A stretch of 64,000 nucleotides of DNA. Source: Argonema galeatum A003/A1. Lineage in GTDB: Bacteria > Cyanobacteriota > Cyanobacteriia > Cyanobacteriales > Aerosakkonemataceae. Under the pieces are notes generated by a model. The model was given only the letters and a program-made list of their open reading frames with translations, was not told the origin of the DNA and made no database searches. The DNA lies in the NCBI RefSeq assembly GCF_023333595.1, contig NZ_JAIQZM010000026.1, positions 1 through 64,000 on the forward strand. Reading direction: 5' to 3'. The position numbers and the translations under genes were made by a program. Shown one piece after another: positions 7,163 to 16,501 of this stretch; within the stretch, counting starts at the first letter, position 1, and each line of letters opens with the position of its first letter.

Positions 7163-8617
7163 CTAATTGTTAGACTTAATACGGTTCAACAGATCGTAAA
7201 ACGGTTGCCAATTATCATCTTGTACAATCGGTTCCCAAATGGCTTCTATTACCGGGCGAAGTATGACCGTTTTGGGATTGCGGCGTAACATCGCCTCAAC
7301 CTTATCCATCTCCTCTGGCGACAAACTATTCAAAACACGATGATACAATTTTCGCCAATTATTTAACAAATCAACCTGCTCAGATGACTGTACAATAGAA
7401 GCACCGCTAAAGATTAGATCGGCATCTTCTCGCCAGTTACTAGAAAACTGCTGTCTTAGTTCTGCAAAGAACTCGTGATAACCTACCTGAGTATCATTCA
7501 AAAGCTGAATTGTTAGATAGATCAATTTATCTGCTTCTGGTATTTCCAGTCGATCGAAACCCAACTTATTTAGCATGAACTGCTGATAGCTCAACAGATA
7601 ATGAGCTTCAAAATTGGCTAATGCAGCTTCCATATCAGCGCTCGGAATTATCGCAGCTAATGGTGGATGGAGCATTTCTAAATTTAACCGACAAATACCC
7701 GGTTGATTTTCGTAACTGTAACGCCCATAATAATCAAAATATGCGGCTGTAAATTGCGGATTATAAGTAGGGATAAAAGCATAAGGGCCATAATCAAAAC
7801 TTTCACCCGTAATTGACATATTATCTGTGTTCAGAACCGCATGACAAAAGCCAGCAGCCATCCATTGAGCCACCAATTCTGCCACCCTTTGCACTAATTC
7901 TGCGTAGAATAGCGCATACTTGTCAGCCTTTCCTTGTAAAGTTGGGTAATACTGCTCAATTACGTGGTCTAAAAGCTTTTGAGTTAAATCTTTGCGACCG
8001 ATATAGAGCAAACGCTCAAACGTGCCAAAGCGGATATGCGATCGGCTAAAACGTATCATCACCGATGACCGAGTTGGTGATGGTTCATCTCCTCGCCATA
8101 AAGATTGGCCAGTCTCAATCATGCTCAAACAGCGAGATGTCCTCACACCCATTTGGTGCAGCATTTCACCTGCCAGCACTTCCCGCACGCCGCCTTTAAG
8201 CGTTAAGCTACCATCACCACCGCGAGAGTAAGGCGTCCGACCAGAACCTTTGGTGCCGAAGTCGTAGAGTTCGCCATCAGTTCCGCGAACTTGACCGTAG
8301 AGAAAGCCTCTCCCATCGCCCAAAAATGGGTTGTATTCGCCAAACTGATAACCGTGGTACCGCAAAGCCAAAAAAGGCCGACGTTCCTCAAATTTACCAA
8401 AAGCTTGAATGAAATGGTCGTCTGTAACTGCTTCGGGGTTTAGTCCCAGTAGGGGTAGCAGTTGGTCGTTGCGGAACCGCAAAATATGCTTAGGAAATTC
8501 AGCCGCTGCGACTTCATCATAATAATCATCTCCCAAGGCTTCCAGGGCCGGTTCGTAATTAAGTGTAAGTAAAGGGTTGGGAAAATTTTGGTTTTTTGGA
8601 GTTGCGGCGATCGTCAT
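7163..8617 (-). CDS. selO: SelO/YdiU protein AMPylase
   Basis: A pseudokinase-fold protein that transfers AMP from ATP to Ser/Thr/Tyr of target proteins, known in E. coli to respond to oxidative stress. The order of motifs fits: FGEYNPFLGDGRGFLYG near 90, then GTKGSGRTPYSRGGDGSLTLKGG (start of the nucleotide-binding region), REVLAGEMLHQMG, and the metal-binding HAVLNTDNMSITGESFDYGP near 260-280. At 484 residues it has normal bacterial length. There is no Sec or Cys redox motif at the C-terminus. A weak GTGGG/CCCAC hairpin follows at about 7126-7149. Monocistronic by spacing. Confidence 0.9.
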   Translation of the reverse strand: MTIAATPKNQNFPNPLLTLNYEPALEALGDDYYDEVAAAEFPKHILRFRNDQLLPLLGLNPEAVTDDHFIQAFGKFEERRPFLALRYHGYQFGEYNPFLGDGRGFLYGQVRGTDGELYDFGTKGSGRTPYSRGGDGSLTLKGGVREVLAGEMLHQMGVRTSRCLSMIETGQSLWRGDEPSPTRSSVMIRFSRSHIRFGTFERLLYIGRKDLTQKLLDHVIEQYYPTLQGKADKYALFYAELVQRVAELVAQWMAAGFCHAVLNTDNMSITGESFDYGPYAFIPTYNPQFTAAYFDYYGRYSYENQPGICRLNLEMLHPPLAAIIPSADMEAALANFEAHYLLSYQQFMLNKLGFDRLEIPEADKLIYLTIQLLNDTQVGYHEFFAELRQQFSSNWREDADLIFSGASIVQSSEQVDLLNNWRKLYHRVLNSLSPEEMDKVEAMLRRNPKTVILRPVIEAIWEPIVQDDNWQPFYDLLNRIKSNN

Positions 8618-8649
8618 TGGGTTTAATTTTAATTCATTTTTATATTAGA

Positions 8650-8675
8650 GTAGGGTGCATTGCTATGCACCCTAC
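8650..8675. terminator. 11-bp hairpin between selO and the LTxxQ-type gene
   Basis: GTAGGGTGCAT (8650-8660) pairs perfectly with ATGCACCCTAC (8665-8675) around TGCT. It sits 14 bases after the stop of the gene at 8690-9151 on the minus strand. There is no T-run, so it may be only a transcript-end stabiliser or a repeat. Confidence 0.5.
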
Positions 8676-8689
8676 AAGTAGACCGTAGC

Positions 8690-9151
8690 CTATCGTTGAC
8701 CGCTGGGACGGTTCGGCTGGACTTGATTTTGCAATCGTTGTAGTTGTTCTGGAGTTAGAACCCCTTTAATTTGCTGGTTAGAAGTCTCCACGATCGAGCG
8801 AATACGAGCTATCTTCTCTGTTTCCAGATTCAAAGAACGTAGGGCTAAACCGGGGTTTTGACCAGCTTGAACAGCTTGGGTAAAACTACTGCGCTGGGCT
8901 GGTGTTAATTCTGCCTCAATTTGTTGTTGTCTCTTGACGAGAATGTCCCGTATGTCTTGCACCTGTTGAGGTGTGAGATTTAATGCCTCTTCTATTGAAG
9001 CTGGGCGATTAGAAGGGTTTGCAGGAGTTGCAGGACGAGTATTGGGGGTATTGGGGGTTGAGGGTTGTGAAAAGGCAATACCGGGTACGAGAGTAGCTAG
9101 GGCTACTGTTGTTCCGACAATGGAGATGCGCTTGGCAAAATTGAAAGCCAT
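8690..9151 (-). CDS. Exported Spy/CpxP-like (LTxxQ-type) protein
   Basis: A 153-residue protein with an N-terminal signal peptide (MAFNFAKR, a hydrophobic core, then an alanine/serine cleavage region near residue 27), a Pro/Asn/Thr-rich linker, and helical segments with LTPQQVQDIRDIL, LTPAQRSSF and LTPEQLQRLQ. These repeated LTxxQ-like motifs resemble the Spy/CpxP periplasmic chaperone family, so a chaperone or envelope-stress role is inferred. I start at ATG 9151. A TTG at 9172 would add seven residues and lies directly beside a GGAGAAG, too close for an ordinary ribosome site. Confidence 0.6.
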   Translation of the reverse strand: MAFNFAKRISIVGTTVALATLVPGIAFSQPSTPNTPNTRPATPANPSNRPASIEEALNLTPQQVQDIRDILVKRQQQIEAELTPAQRSSFTQAVQAGQNPGLALRSLNLETEKIARIRSIVETSNQQIKGVLTPEQLQRLQNQVQPNRPSGQR

Positions 9152-9291
9152 TAAAATTTTGATAGAAAGCAAACTTCTCCTATACTAATCGTTGTAAGTT
9201 ATTGTGTGTGGCTCTGCTGACCTTAAAAATTGAGGATTTCTGCCTTGGGAACCGAGCCAGCTAAATTAGCGTCGCAAAGCAGTTTGAGACT

Positions 9292-11565
9292 TTATTCGTC
9301 CACCTGGCTGATGCGGCGCAGATTTAGAATATCGCTCAATTTCTTAATTTGTGTGAAAATGCGCTCCAGTTGATTGGAGTCGCGGATATCAATGCCTAAC
9401 TCGATCAAGGCAGGGCGTCCATCAAAGGTTTTTACCTGAGCATTTCGCACGTTGACATTATTATCTGTCAGGCGAGATAAAATATCTTTGAGAACGCCTA
9501 CGCGATCGAGTACTTCAATTTGAATGTTGACAGGATAGGTCTGAGGACGAAGGCTGTCGGAATCGATCGGGTTCCAGCTAACGGGCACAAGGCGATCGCC
9601 TTCCACACTTTCCACATTGGGACAGCCTTGCCGATGAATAGAAATGCCGCGACTGCTGCGGGTAACGACCCCAAGAATCTGTTCGCCGGGAATTGGGTTG
9701 CAACAGCCAGCTAGGTAATAAAGCAACCCTTCGACGCCCACAATCGGGGAGTTAAAACTCTTTTGAGCCGTACCCTTACTGCTGCTAGCAGATGGCAGAG
9801 TGCGTGGTGTTGTGGGGATAAGGGGTAGCGCCTCCAGAGCAAGTGCGATCGGTTGCTGACCTTTCACCGCTTCTCGGATGCGATTCACCACCATATTAAG
9901 CGTCACTTCCCCATAACCCAAGGCAGCTAGTAAATCTTCTACGCTGTGGTAATTAAAACGCTCCGCCACCGCCAGCATCGGAGCGGACTTCAGCAAAGCT
10001 TCAAAACCGCTTTTGCCCAATTCCTTTTCTAGCAGATCCCTAGCGCGTGCGACATTTTCGTCGCGGGTACTGCGCTTGTACCACTGCCGAATCCTGTTTC
10101 TTGCGGAAGGAGTCACCACAAAATTGAGCCAGTCCAAGCTGGGGTGGCCATTTTTCAGCGTCACAATCTCCACAATGTCACCATTTTTCAGCGGCGTACC
10201 CAGCGGCATCATTCGCCCATTCACCTTAGCACCAGCACAGTGGTTTCCCACCTCTGTGTGTATCCGATAGGCAAAATCTACGGTCGTCGCACCTTGACTG
10301 AGGGAAATCACATCGCCTTTTGGCGTGAATACATAAACATCATCTTCAAATAAATTATCTTTGACGCTTTCGATGTATTCCTGAGCATCTTTCAGGTCGT
10401 TTTGCCATTCCAGCAGCTGTCGCAACCAGGTAAACTTTTCATCCGATCCTGTCACCTGCGTATTGTTAGACCGACCCGTTTCCTTATACTTCCAATGAGC
10501 GGCAATCCCATATTCCGCTATCTGGTGCATTTGCAGGGTGCGGATCTGCACCTCGATCGGACGCCCCGTCGGGCCAATCACAACTGTATGCAATGACTGA
10601 TAGCGATTCGGTTTGGGTAGACCGATGTAGTCCTTAAATCTGCCTGGAACTGGTCGAAAGGCATCGTGAACGACAGCCAAAGAGCGATAGCATTCGTCGT
10701 TCGACTGAACAATCATGCGGATAGCAGCCAGATCGTAAATTTCGTGAAATTCCTTTTGCTGGCGCTGCATCTTTTGGTAGATGCTATAAAGGTGCTTGGG
10801 TCGTCCGCTGATGTCTGAGCAATTTATTCCCGCTTGTTGTAGACCCTGGCGCAAAATTTCCGTTACTCCTGCCAGTCTGGCTTCGCGATCGGTCCGCTTC
10901 TCGGCAACTAACTCTTGGATTTGACGGTATGATTCTGTTTCCAGATACTTGAACGACAAATCTTCCAGTTCCCACTTAAAGCGCCCAATTCCCAGGCGAT
11001 TAGCCAGCGGCGCAAAAATTTCTCGCGTTTCCAAAGCTATGCGCCGACGTTTTTCGTCAGTCAGGTGTTCGAGGGTTCGCATATTATGCAGGCGATCGGC
11101 CAGCTTCACCACAATTACCCGAATATCTTGAGCCATTGCCAAGAACATCCGGCGAAAGTTTTCGGCTTGTCGCTCGGTTTTGCTGGAGAAATTTTCGGAA
11201 AACTTCGCGAGTTTGGTCACACCTTCTACCAAACGCCGCACTTCTGGGCCAAACCGCTGCTCTATTTCTTCGACGGTGACTTCTGTATCTTCAACAACGT
11301 CGTGGAGGAAACCGGCTGCGATCATAGCACCCGATCCCCCAAGGTCGCGCAACAATCCAGCTACTGCGACGGGGTGACAGATGTAAGGTTCTCCCGATTT
11401 CCGATACTGACCGTCGTGCAGCTGATAAGCAAATTCAAAAGCTCGACAAACTAACCCTGTGTCTGCGGGATCGCAGGCGTCTGGCCCAGCACATAAACAT
11501 TCCTGTAACCAGTCAGGGATTACGCAATTAATAGTGGGAGTGGAAGTTGGAGCAATTACGTTCAT
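9292..11565 (-). CDS. rel: Bifunctional (p)ppGpp synthetase/hydrolase
   Basis: Makes and breaks the starvation alarmone (p)ppGpp. The usual order is complete: an N-terminal HD hydrolase domain (YICHPVAVAGLL, GFLHDVVEDT near 90-100, KLADRLHNMRTL), the RelA/SpoT synthetase domain (GRPKHLYSIYQKM, YDLAAIRMIV, KDYIGLPKPNRYQSLHT), a TGS domain (VYVFTPKGDVISLSQGATTVDFAYRIHT), a zinc-finger-like CCNPIPGE region and a C-terminal ACT domain. The HD motif is intact, so hydrolase activity is expected. I start at ATG 11565 (MNVIAPTS), because 18 further upstream codons lack family similarity. A long gene-free leader precedes it. Confidence 0.9.
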   Translation of the reverse strand: MNVIAPTSTPTINCVIPDWLQECLCAGPDACDPADTGLVCRAFEFAYQLHDGQYRKSGEPYICHPVAVAGLLRDLGGSGAMIAAGFLHDVVEDTEVTVEEIEQRFGPEVRRLVEGVTKLAKFSENFSSKTERQAENFRRMFLAMAQDIRVIVVKLADRLHNMRTLEHLTDEKRRRIALETREIFAPLANRLGIGRFKWELEDLSFKYLETESYRQIQELVAEKRTDREARLAGVTEILRQGLQQAGINCSDISGRPKHLYSIYQKMQRQQKEFHEIYDLAAIRMIVQSNDECYRSLAVVHDAFRPVPGRFKDYIGLPKPNRYQSLHTVVIGPTGRPIEVQIRTLQMHQIAEYGIAAHWKYKETGRSNNTQVTGSDEKFTWLRQLLEWQNDLKDAQEYIESVKDNLFEDDVYVFTPKGDVISLSQGATTVDFAYRIHTEVGNHCAGAKVNGRMMPLGTPLKNGDIVEIVTLKNGHPSLDWLNFVVTPSARNRIRQWYKRSTRDENVARARDLLEKELGKSGFEALLKSAPMLAVAERFNYHSVEDLLAALGYGEVTLNMVVNRIREAVKGQQPIALALEALPLIPTTPRTLPSASSSKGTAQKSFNSPIVGVEGLLYYLAGCCNPIPGEQILGVVTRSSRGISIHRQGCPNVESVEGDRLVPVSWNPIDSDSLRPQTYPVNIQIEVLDRVGVLKDILSRLTDNNVNVRNAQVKTFDGRPALIELGIDIRDSNQLERIFTQIKKLSDILNLRRISQVDE

Positions 11566-12057
11566 AATTTTGGACTTAATCCTTAAAAATAGAAGGTTTT
11601 TAGCCGATTTACGCCACAATTGTGGTATTTTTGGATATTTTGTTGCTTTTGTAGGGCTGTTGGCCGCCCTTGCTAGAGAGCAAAATCAAGCCGGGGATCT
11701 TTAAGAATATTCTTATTCGGGAATGCGATCGCTCTCCAAAATGTAAAACTTGTTGTAGGCTTTCACCCTGCCTATAGTGCTGATTACCGAGTTGGGATCT
11801 TGCCTTTAAAACACTTTTTCTTCGATCGGCTGGAGGAGCATATTCCTCTAACGTCAACGCTTGTAAGGACTTTGGCTCTTAGCCATGAACTTGAGAATCA
11901 GAAATACAGCTCAAGTCGAAAAACCCTGAACCAAGCCCTACCCATCCAGAATTGAGGACTGGCTGGGCACCCTCCAGCTAGCTTTTGGTTACTATTTATC
12001 TTAAATTAAAAGACAAAATTCTTTACATTGATTCTATCGCAAGGATAGATTTCCTGA
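11566..12057. other. Gene-free, structured gap between rel and the patD-like gene
   Basis: About 490 bases with no credible ORF. On the plus strand I see a 7-bp stem ACTTGAG/CTCAAGT at 11889-11916, a GGCTCTTAGCC hairpin just before it, and GCTGG..CCAGC followed by TAGCTTTT near 11959-11985. A small RNA read toward the patD-like gene, or a long rel leader on the other strand, is possible. No known RNA family was recognised. Confidence 0.3.
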
Positions 12058-12420
12058 ATGTTACCGCCCAATCTTAGTGTCCGCTATCAAAAATTCCAAC
12101 AAGCCCTAGAGCAACTGCAACAGACAGCTGCACAAGAGAAAGCGGACTCAGTGAAGCTGCGGGATAGTTTCGGCCAAGTACAACAAATTTTTCAAAGTCA
12201 AATTGCCAATTTGAGCGGTGATGGACTAGATTCGGCTACTTTGCCGAGCGTTCAGTCATATTTAACCGAAATCGATAAGGAACTGCGACTCTTAGGAATA
12301 GACGTGATGTTTTTGCAAGCAGCACGTCGAAGCGAAACAGCACAAGCTAGACTGACTAAGATAAGCGATCGCCTTCATACTCTGATTGCCTACTGCCAAG
12401 CACTTCTGCAAGTTCAATAA
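12058..12420 (+). CDS. patD: PatD-like protein
   Basis: A 120-residue helical protein with a glutamine-rich N-terminal coiled part and the conserved block YLTEIDKELRLLGIDVMFLQ followed by AARRSETAQARL and SDRLHTLIAYCQALL. This matches the PatD family, named for heterocyst frequency control in Anabaena but also present in cyanobacteria without heterocysts. The role here is therefore unknown, and nothing in the window shows that the organism forms heterocysts. Starts at ATG 12058. Followed by the zinc-ribbon gene after 66 bases. Confidence 0.65.
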   Translation: MLPPNLSVRYQKFQQALEQLQQTAAQEKADSVKLRDSFGQVQQIFQSQIANLSGDGLDSATLPSVQSYLTEIDKELRLLGIDVMFLQAARRSETAQARLTKISDRLHTLIAYCQALLQVQ

Positions 12421-12486
12421 ATAAAAAGCCAGGATGCAAACCTGTTTCAATATTATGAATGTAGTTTAGGCAAGGATAGAGAAACT

Positions 12487-13047
12487 GTGCAATGTCCGAA
12501 AGATAAGCAGGTGAAGCTCGTTGATAGCACCTTCGCTAAGAATTTATCTGTAAAGCACTGCCCTGATTGTCAAGGTAGTTGGATTCCTGCTGATGAATAT
12601 CAAAGCTGGCAAGCCCGTCAACCTCAACAGCAGGTAGAGCCACAGATGCTGACTCAATCTGTAAATGTGGATTTTGTCCAGTCTCCCTTTGATGCCAAAG
12701 CCGCCCTTTGTCCAGACTGTCAGCACTATCTATCGCGAGCCAAGGTTCACTTTAGGACACCGTTTTACGTAGAGCGCTGTATGTATTGTGGCGGGATATG
12801 GTGCGACAAGGGCGAGTGGGATGTCTTGGCAGAGTTGGGGCTGCACACACAGGTGGCGCATATGTTTTCCCCTGAATGGCAAATGCGGGCGCGGGAGCAG
12901 GAACTGGCCGAGAAAGAGCGACAGGCCACAATTGATAAACTGGGGCCAGAAGTAGCGGCAATGGTGTTTAAGCTTGCAGATGTTTTGGAAAAACATCCTT
13001 GTGGAGAGTTTGGGGTCGCCTACCTGATGCGACGATTCGATAATTGA
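12487..13047 (+). CDS. Double zinc-ribbon protein (zf-TFIIB type)
   Basis: A 186-residue protein with two TFIIB-type zinc ribbons: CPKDKQ (3-8) with CPDCQGSWIPADEY near 23, then CPDCQHYLSR near 77 with CMYCGGIWCDKGEWDVL near 100. The C-terminal third is helical and charged. Such proteins are common in bacteria and unassigned; binding to nucleic acid or protein is inferred from the fold. The start is GTG 12487, supported by the first CPxD motif beginning at residue 3. The stop is followed directly by a heptamer-repeat tract. Confidence 0.75.
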   Translation: MQCPKDKQVKLVDSTFAKNLSVKHCPDCQGSWIPADEYQSWQARQPQQQVEPQMLTQSVNVDFVQSPFDAKAALCPDCQHYLSRAKVHFRTPFYVERCMYCGGIWCDKGEWDVLAELGLHTQVAHMFSPEWQMRAREQELAEKERQATIDKLGPEVAAMVFKLADVLEKHPCGEFGVAYLMRRFDN

Positions 13048-13049
13048 TA

Positions 13050-13312
13050 TCAGTCATTAGTCATCAGTCATTAGTCATTAGCAAAGAACTTTTCACTAAT
13101 GTTAGGACTTACGCTCTTCTCCCCCCTAGCCCCCCAAATCTGGGGGGAATTTCGCCCCCCAGCCCCCCAAATCTGGGGGGAATGAGGAGAGGGGATTTGG
13201 GGCAAGGGGAGGGGGCAAAGGGGGGGGAAAACCAAGGTTTTTGCGTAAGTCCTGTAATGTCTAATGACTAATCAGCAATGACAAAGGACAAATGACGAAT
13301 GACTAATGACAA
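13050..13312. repeat. TCATTAG heptamer tract and AGGACTTACGC-ended element
   Basis: 13050-13083 and 13257-13312 are tandem TCATTAG/ATGACTA-type heptamers. Between them, AGGACTTACGC (13104-13114) and its exact complement (13243-13253) bracket about 150 bases of C/G-rich copies (CCCCCCAAATCTGGGGGG twice). Ends of this type suggest a small non-autonomous element. The right heptamer tract supplies the start codon of the ABC gene. Confidence 0.75.
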
Positions 13313-15095
13313 AGTGCTATTTGGCGTGGAAAATTTGCGGGTAGCTTATCCTAGTTACCAGTCTGCTTCTAGAGAGGGGGAATCTTCGTCCATAAGTTGG
13401 GCTGTGGATGATGTCTCTTTTACCCTCAAATCGGGGGAACGCTTGGGATTGGTGGGTGAATCTGGCTGCGGCAAATCAACGCTGGGACGCGCTGCTATGC
13501 GGTTGCTACCACCCGACAGCCTGGTTGAAGGAAATATCCGCTTTGAAGGTGAATCTGTTTTAGATTTGACTCCTGCTCAGCTGCGCCGATTTCGAGGGGA
13601 AGCGGTGGCGCTAATTTTTCAAGACCCGATGACGCGCCTCGATCCTCTGATGACAATTGGGGATCACTGCGTGGAAACGCTCAAAGCTCATCAATCCCAT
13701 TTGTCGCGGCGTCAAGCGAAGGAAAAGGCGATTGAAACGCTGGAGGCTGTGAAGATCCCGGCAAATCGTTGGTCGCAGTATCCCCACGAGTTTAGCGGTG
13801 GGATGAGACAGCGGGTTGCGATCGCACTTGCCTTACTTCTCAATCCTAAACTGATTGTGGCAGATGAACCGACTACCAGCTTGGACGTTACCGTTTCGGC
13901 TCAAATTTTGGAGGAACTAACGCGGCTTTGTCGGGAACGGGATATGGCTTTGCTGTTAATCTCCCACGATTTGGCAATGGTGGGTGAATACTGCGATCGT
14001 ATGGCTGTGATGTATGCTGGCAAAATCGTCGAATCTGGTTTCACCAAATCAGTCCTCCAACATCCCCAACACGAATATACGCGATCGCTTCTCCAAGCCG
14101 CCCTCCACATTCAAGCCGTCAGCGACGATGAAGCGGGGGAGCAGAGGCAGAGGAGCAGAGGAGCAGGGGAGTGGGGGAGTGGGGGAGCGGAGGAGTGGGG
14201 GAGTGGGGGAGCGGAGGAGTGGGGGAATTTTTCAACTCAAAACTCAAAACTCATTCCTCAAAATCTTCCCAATTCCCAATCACCAATACTGCGCCTCAAC
14301 GATTTGAAGCAGCACTACACTCTGGAAGGTAATTTGCTCCAACAGTTGTTTTCCAAAAATATTCCTGTTATCAAAGCTGTAGATGGTGTCAGTTTAGAAC
14401 TTTATCCTGGTGAAATACTGGGATTGGTAGGAGAATCCGGTTGTGGAAAAAGTACCTTATCGCGAACAATTTTGCAACTGCGGAAGCCTACTTCTGGGAA
14501 GGTAGAGTTTCTCGGAGCGGAACTAACTAACCTGTCTCGCGAGTCTATGCGGCTGACTCGGCGGCAAATCCAAATGATATTTCAAGACCCCCATGCTTGC
14601 CTCAATCCCCGCATGACGGTAGGACAAAGTATCGCCGATCCCCTGTTTATTCACAAACTGGCCGAACCGGGAGAGGCTAAAAAGCAGGTGATCCAGATGT
14701 TGGAGCGAGTGGGTTTAACACCAGCATCTGAGTACTACAACCGATACCCATCCGGTCTATCTGGGGGACAGCAACAACGGGTAGCGATCGCACGGGCCTT
14801 GATTACCCGACCCAAACTCATTATCTGCGACGAACCTGTAAGTATGCTCGATGCTCATGTTCAGACGCAGGTACTGGAGCTAATGTTAGAACTAAAGCGA
14901 GATTTCGATCTGACGTATTTGTTTATTACTCACGATCTTTCGGTAGCGAGGTTTTTTTGCGATCGTATCGCCGTAATGAATGCCGGTCGCATAGTAGAAC
15001 TAGGGAATACCAGAGATATTTTTACCAATCCCCAACATCCTTATACCCAAACCTTGTTACAAGCTGCTCCACTACTAGCTCGTTCCACCAATTAG
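13299..15095 (+). CDS. Fused double-ATPase ABC transporter protein (DppD-DppF type)
   Basis: The two ATPase subunits of a peptide/nickel-type ABC importer fused in one 598-residue chain, as in YejF. Half 1 has the Walker A GESGCGKST near 55, Q-loop FQDPMTRLDP, signature FSGGMRQRV and Walker B LIVADEPTTSLD. Half 2 repeats them (GESGCGKST, FQDPHACLNP, LSGGQQQRV, LIICDEPVSMLD). Both halves end in the oligopeptide-type extension (QHPQHEYTRSLLQAA; NPQHPYTQTLLQAAP). The linker (about 277-325) is repeat-encoded: GEWGSGGAEEWGSGGAEEWG comes from a GAGTGGGGGAGCGG tract. The first codons lie in a heptamer repeat, so GTG 13314 is another possible start. No permease or binding-protein gene is nearby, so the substrate is unknown. 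Confidence 0.85.
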   Translation: MTNDKVLFGVENLRVAYPSYQSASREGESSSISWAVDDVSFTLKSGERLGLVGESGCGKSTLGRAAMRLLPPDSLVEGNIRFEGESVLDLTPAQLRRFRGEAVALIFQDPMTRLDPLMTIGDHCVETLKAHQSHLSRRQAKEKAIETLEAVKIPANRWSQYPHEFSGGMRQRVAIALALLLNPKLIVADEPTTSLDVTVSAQILEELTRLCRERDMALLLISHDLAMVGEYCDRMAVMYAGKIVESGFTKSVLQHPQHEYTRSLLQAALHIQAVSDDEAGEQRQRSRGAGEWGSGGAEEWGSGGAEEWGNFSTQNSKLIPQNLPNSQSPILRLNDLKQHYTLEGNLLQQLFSKNIPVIKAVDGVSLELYPGEILGLVGESGCGKSTLSRTILQLRKPTSGKVEFLGAELTNLSRESMRLTRRQIQMIFQDPHACLNPRMTVGQSIADPLFIHKLAEPGEAKKQVIQMLERVGLTPASEYYNRYPSGLSGGQQQRVAIARALITRPKLIICDEPVSMLDAHVQTQVLELMLELKRDFDLTYLFITHDLSVARFFCDRIAVMNAGRIVELGNTRDIFTNPQHPYTQTLLQAAPLLARSTN

Positions 15096-15125
15096 TTAGG
15101 GTGGGCAATACCCACCCTAACTAAT
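15091..15125 (+). terminator. 15-bp hairpin overlapping the ABC gene stop
   Basis: ATTAGTTAGGGTGGG (15091-15105) pairs perfectly with 15111-15125 around CAATA. The stop codon TAG is inside the left arm. The core GGTGGGCAATACCCACC is shared with hairpins at 24455 and 51521. No T-run follows. The rest of the gap to 15317 holds only TCATTAG-type heptamers. Confidence 0.6.
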
Positions 15126-15317
15126 TAACCGACAAACTTGCTATTTAACAGCATTAAAATTAGTCAGCTAGCCATCAGTCACCTTGTCATCGATCTTCCT
15201 TACCCATAAAGGAGCATAGGAGACAAAAAGTATACGAGTCATTAGTTTTGTTCGCCCACCCTTGCGCTCGGAATAAAAAAACTAATGACCAATGACTAAT
15301 GACTAATGACTAACTAA

Positions 15318-16328
15318 TCAAGTCCACTTCTGAGCCACCAGTTCGGCGAGATCGACAACCCGTTGGCTGTAACCCCACTCGTTGTCATACCAAGCCACAA
15401 CCTTGACCATATCGCCATCCATGACCATTGTCAGACTGGCATCCACGATCGAAGAGGCATCAGTACCGCGATAATCCGACGAAACCAGCTCTAGGTCGCT
15501 GTACTCCAGAACACCTTTCAACGAATTGTTCGCAGCTTCCTTCAGGACTTGGTTCACCTCTTCAGCAAACGTCCTTTTCTCGACAATAACTACCAAATCC
15601 ACCACAGAAACATTAGGGGTAGGAACTCGCAAAGCGATACCATTGAGCTTACCCTTTAGTGCTGGCAAAACCAGAGAAACTGCTTTAGCTGCACCAGTCG
15701 AGGTCGGCACAATGTTCATCGCCGCCGCTCTTGCCCTTCTCAAATCCCGGTGGCTAGCATCTAGTAAGCGCTGGTCACCAGTGTAACTGTGAGTGGTGGT
15801 CATCGTACCTTTGATGATGCCGAATTGTTCGTGCAACACCTTAGCAATCGGAGCCAGACAGTTGGTGGTACAGCTGGCATTGCTAATGATCCAATGCTTT
15901 TCGTGGTCATACTGGTCGTGATTGACCCCATACACAAAAGTACCGTCATCGCCTTTACCAGGAGCGGTAATCAGAACCTTCTTGGCACCAGCAGTTAAAT
16001 GCTTGGATGCCCCTTCCTTGCTGACAAAGACGCCGGTCGATTCGATGATCAGGTCAATATCCCAAGCTTTCCAGGGCAAATTCTCTGGATTGCGATCCGA
16101 TACACATTTGACCGTCTTGCCGTTTACGATGATGGAATTTTCATCGTGACTTATGTCAGCATCAAACCTCCCCAGCATGGTGTCATATTTTAGCAAGTGG
16201 GAGTTGGTTTTTGGATCGGAGGTGTCATTGATACCAACAACCTCAATTTGACTATCTTTTCTGCCTGTCCAACAGCGCATGAAGTTGCGTCCGATGCGTC
16301 CAAAACCGTTGATTGCTACTCTAATCAC
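15318..16328 (-). CDS. gap2: Glyceraldehyde-3-phosphate dehydrogenase, Gap2-like
   Basis: Interconverts 1,3-bisphosphoglycerate and glyceraldehyde 3-phosphate. The type resembles the cyanobacterial NAD(P)-using Gap2 of the Calvin cycle and gluconeogenesis. Visible are the Rossmann start RVAINGFGRIGRN, the catalytic-Cys motif SNASCTTNCLAP near 155, THSYTGDQRLLDASHRDLRR, STGAAKAVSLVLPALKGKL and the C-terminal WYDNEWGYSQRV. Length 336 is normal. The start codon is GTG 16328, with GAGGG about 10 bases upstream. Assignment to Gap2 rather than the glycolytic Gap1 rests on overall resemblance. Monocistronic. Confidence 0.9.
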   Translation of the reverse strand: MIRVAINGFGRIGRNFMRCWTGRKDSQIEVVGINDTSDPKTNSHLLKYDTMLGRFDADISHDENSIIVNGKTVKCVSDRNPENLPWKAWDIDLIIESTGVFVSKEGASKHLTAGAKKVLITAPGKGDDGTFVYGVNHDQYDHEKHWIISNASCTTNCLAPIAKVLHEQFGIIKGTMTTTHSYTGDQRLLDASHRDLRRARAAAMNIVPTSTGAAKAVSLVLPALKGKLNGIALRVPTPNVSVVDLVVIVEKRTFAEEVNQVLKEAANNSLKGVLEYSDLELVSSDYRGTDASSIVDASLTMVMDGDMVKVVAWYDNEWGYSQRVVDLAELVAQKWT

Positions 16329-16501
16329 TGCGTCTTGCCCTCTGTCTACTCAATTGATCTATCCCTAGTGATGAACCAGATCATATCGCAAAGGGTGGAT
16401 AAATCGAACCGTTGTAAGTTGTTTGCGATCGGACTAATTTGGCTGAAATTAAGATGAATTTGGTGCGATCGGGCCAATAAGTGGGCGTTTGCTCTGATTT
16501 T

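Noticed and set aside
11065..11454. A long plus-strand frame of 129 codons.
   Set aside because: Lies wholly inside the rel hydrolase domain on the other strand, a shadow of a conserved gene.
12058..12420. PatD-like protein as evidence of heterocyst formation.
   Set aside because: The family also occurs in cyanobacteria without heterocysts, and no other heterocyst-specific gene is in the window.
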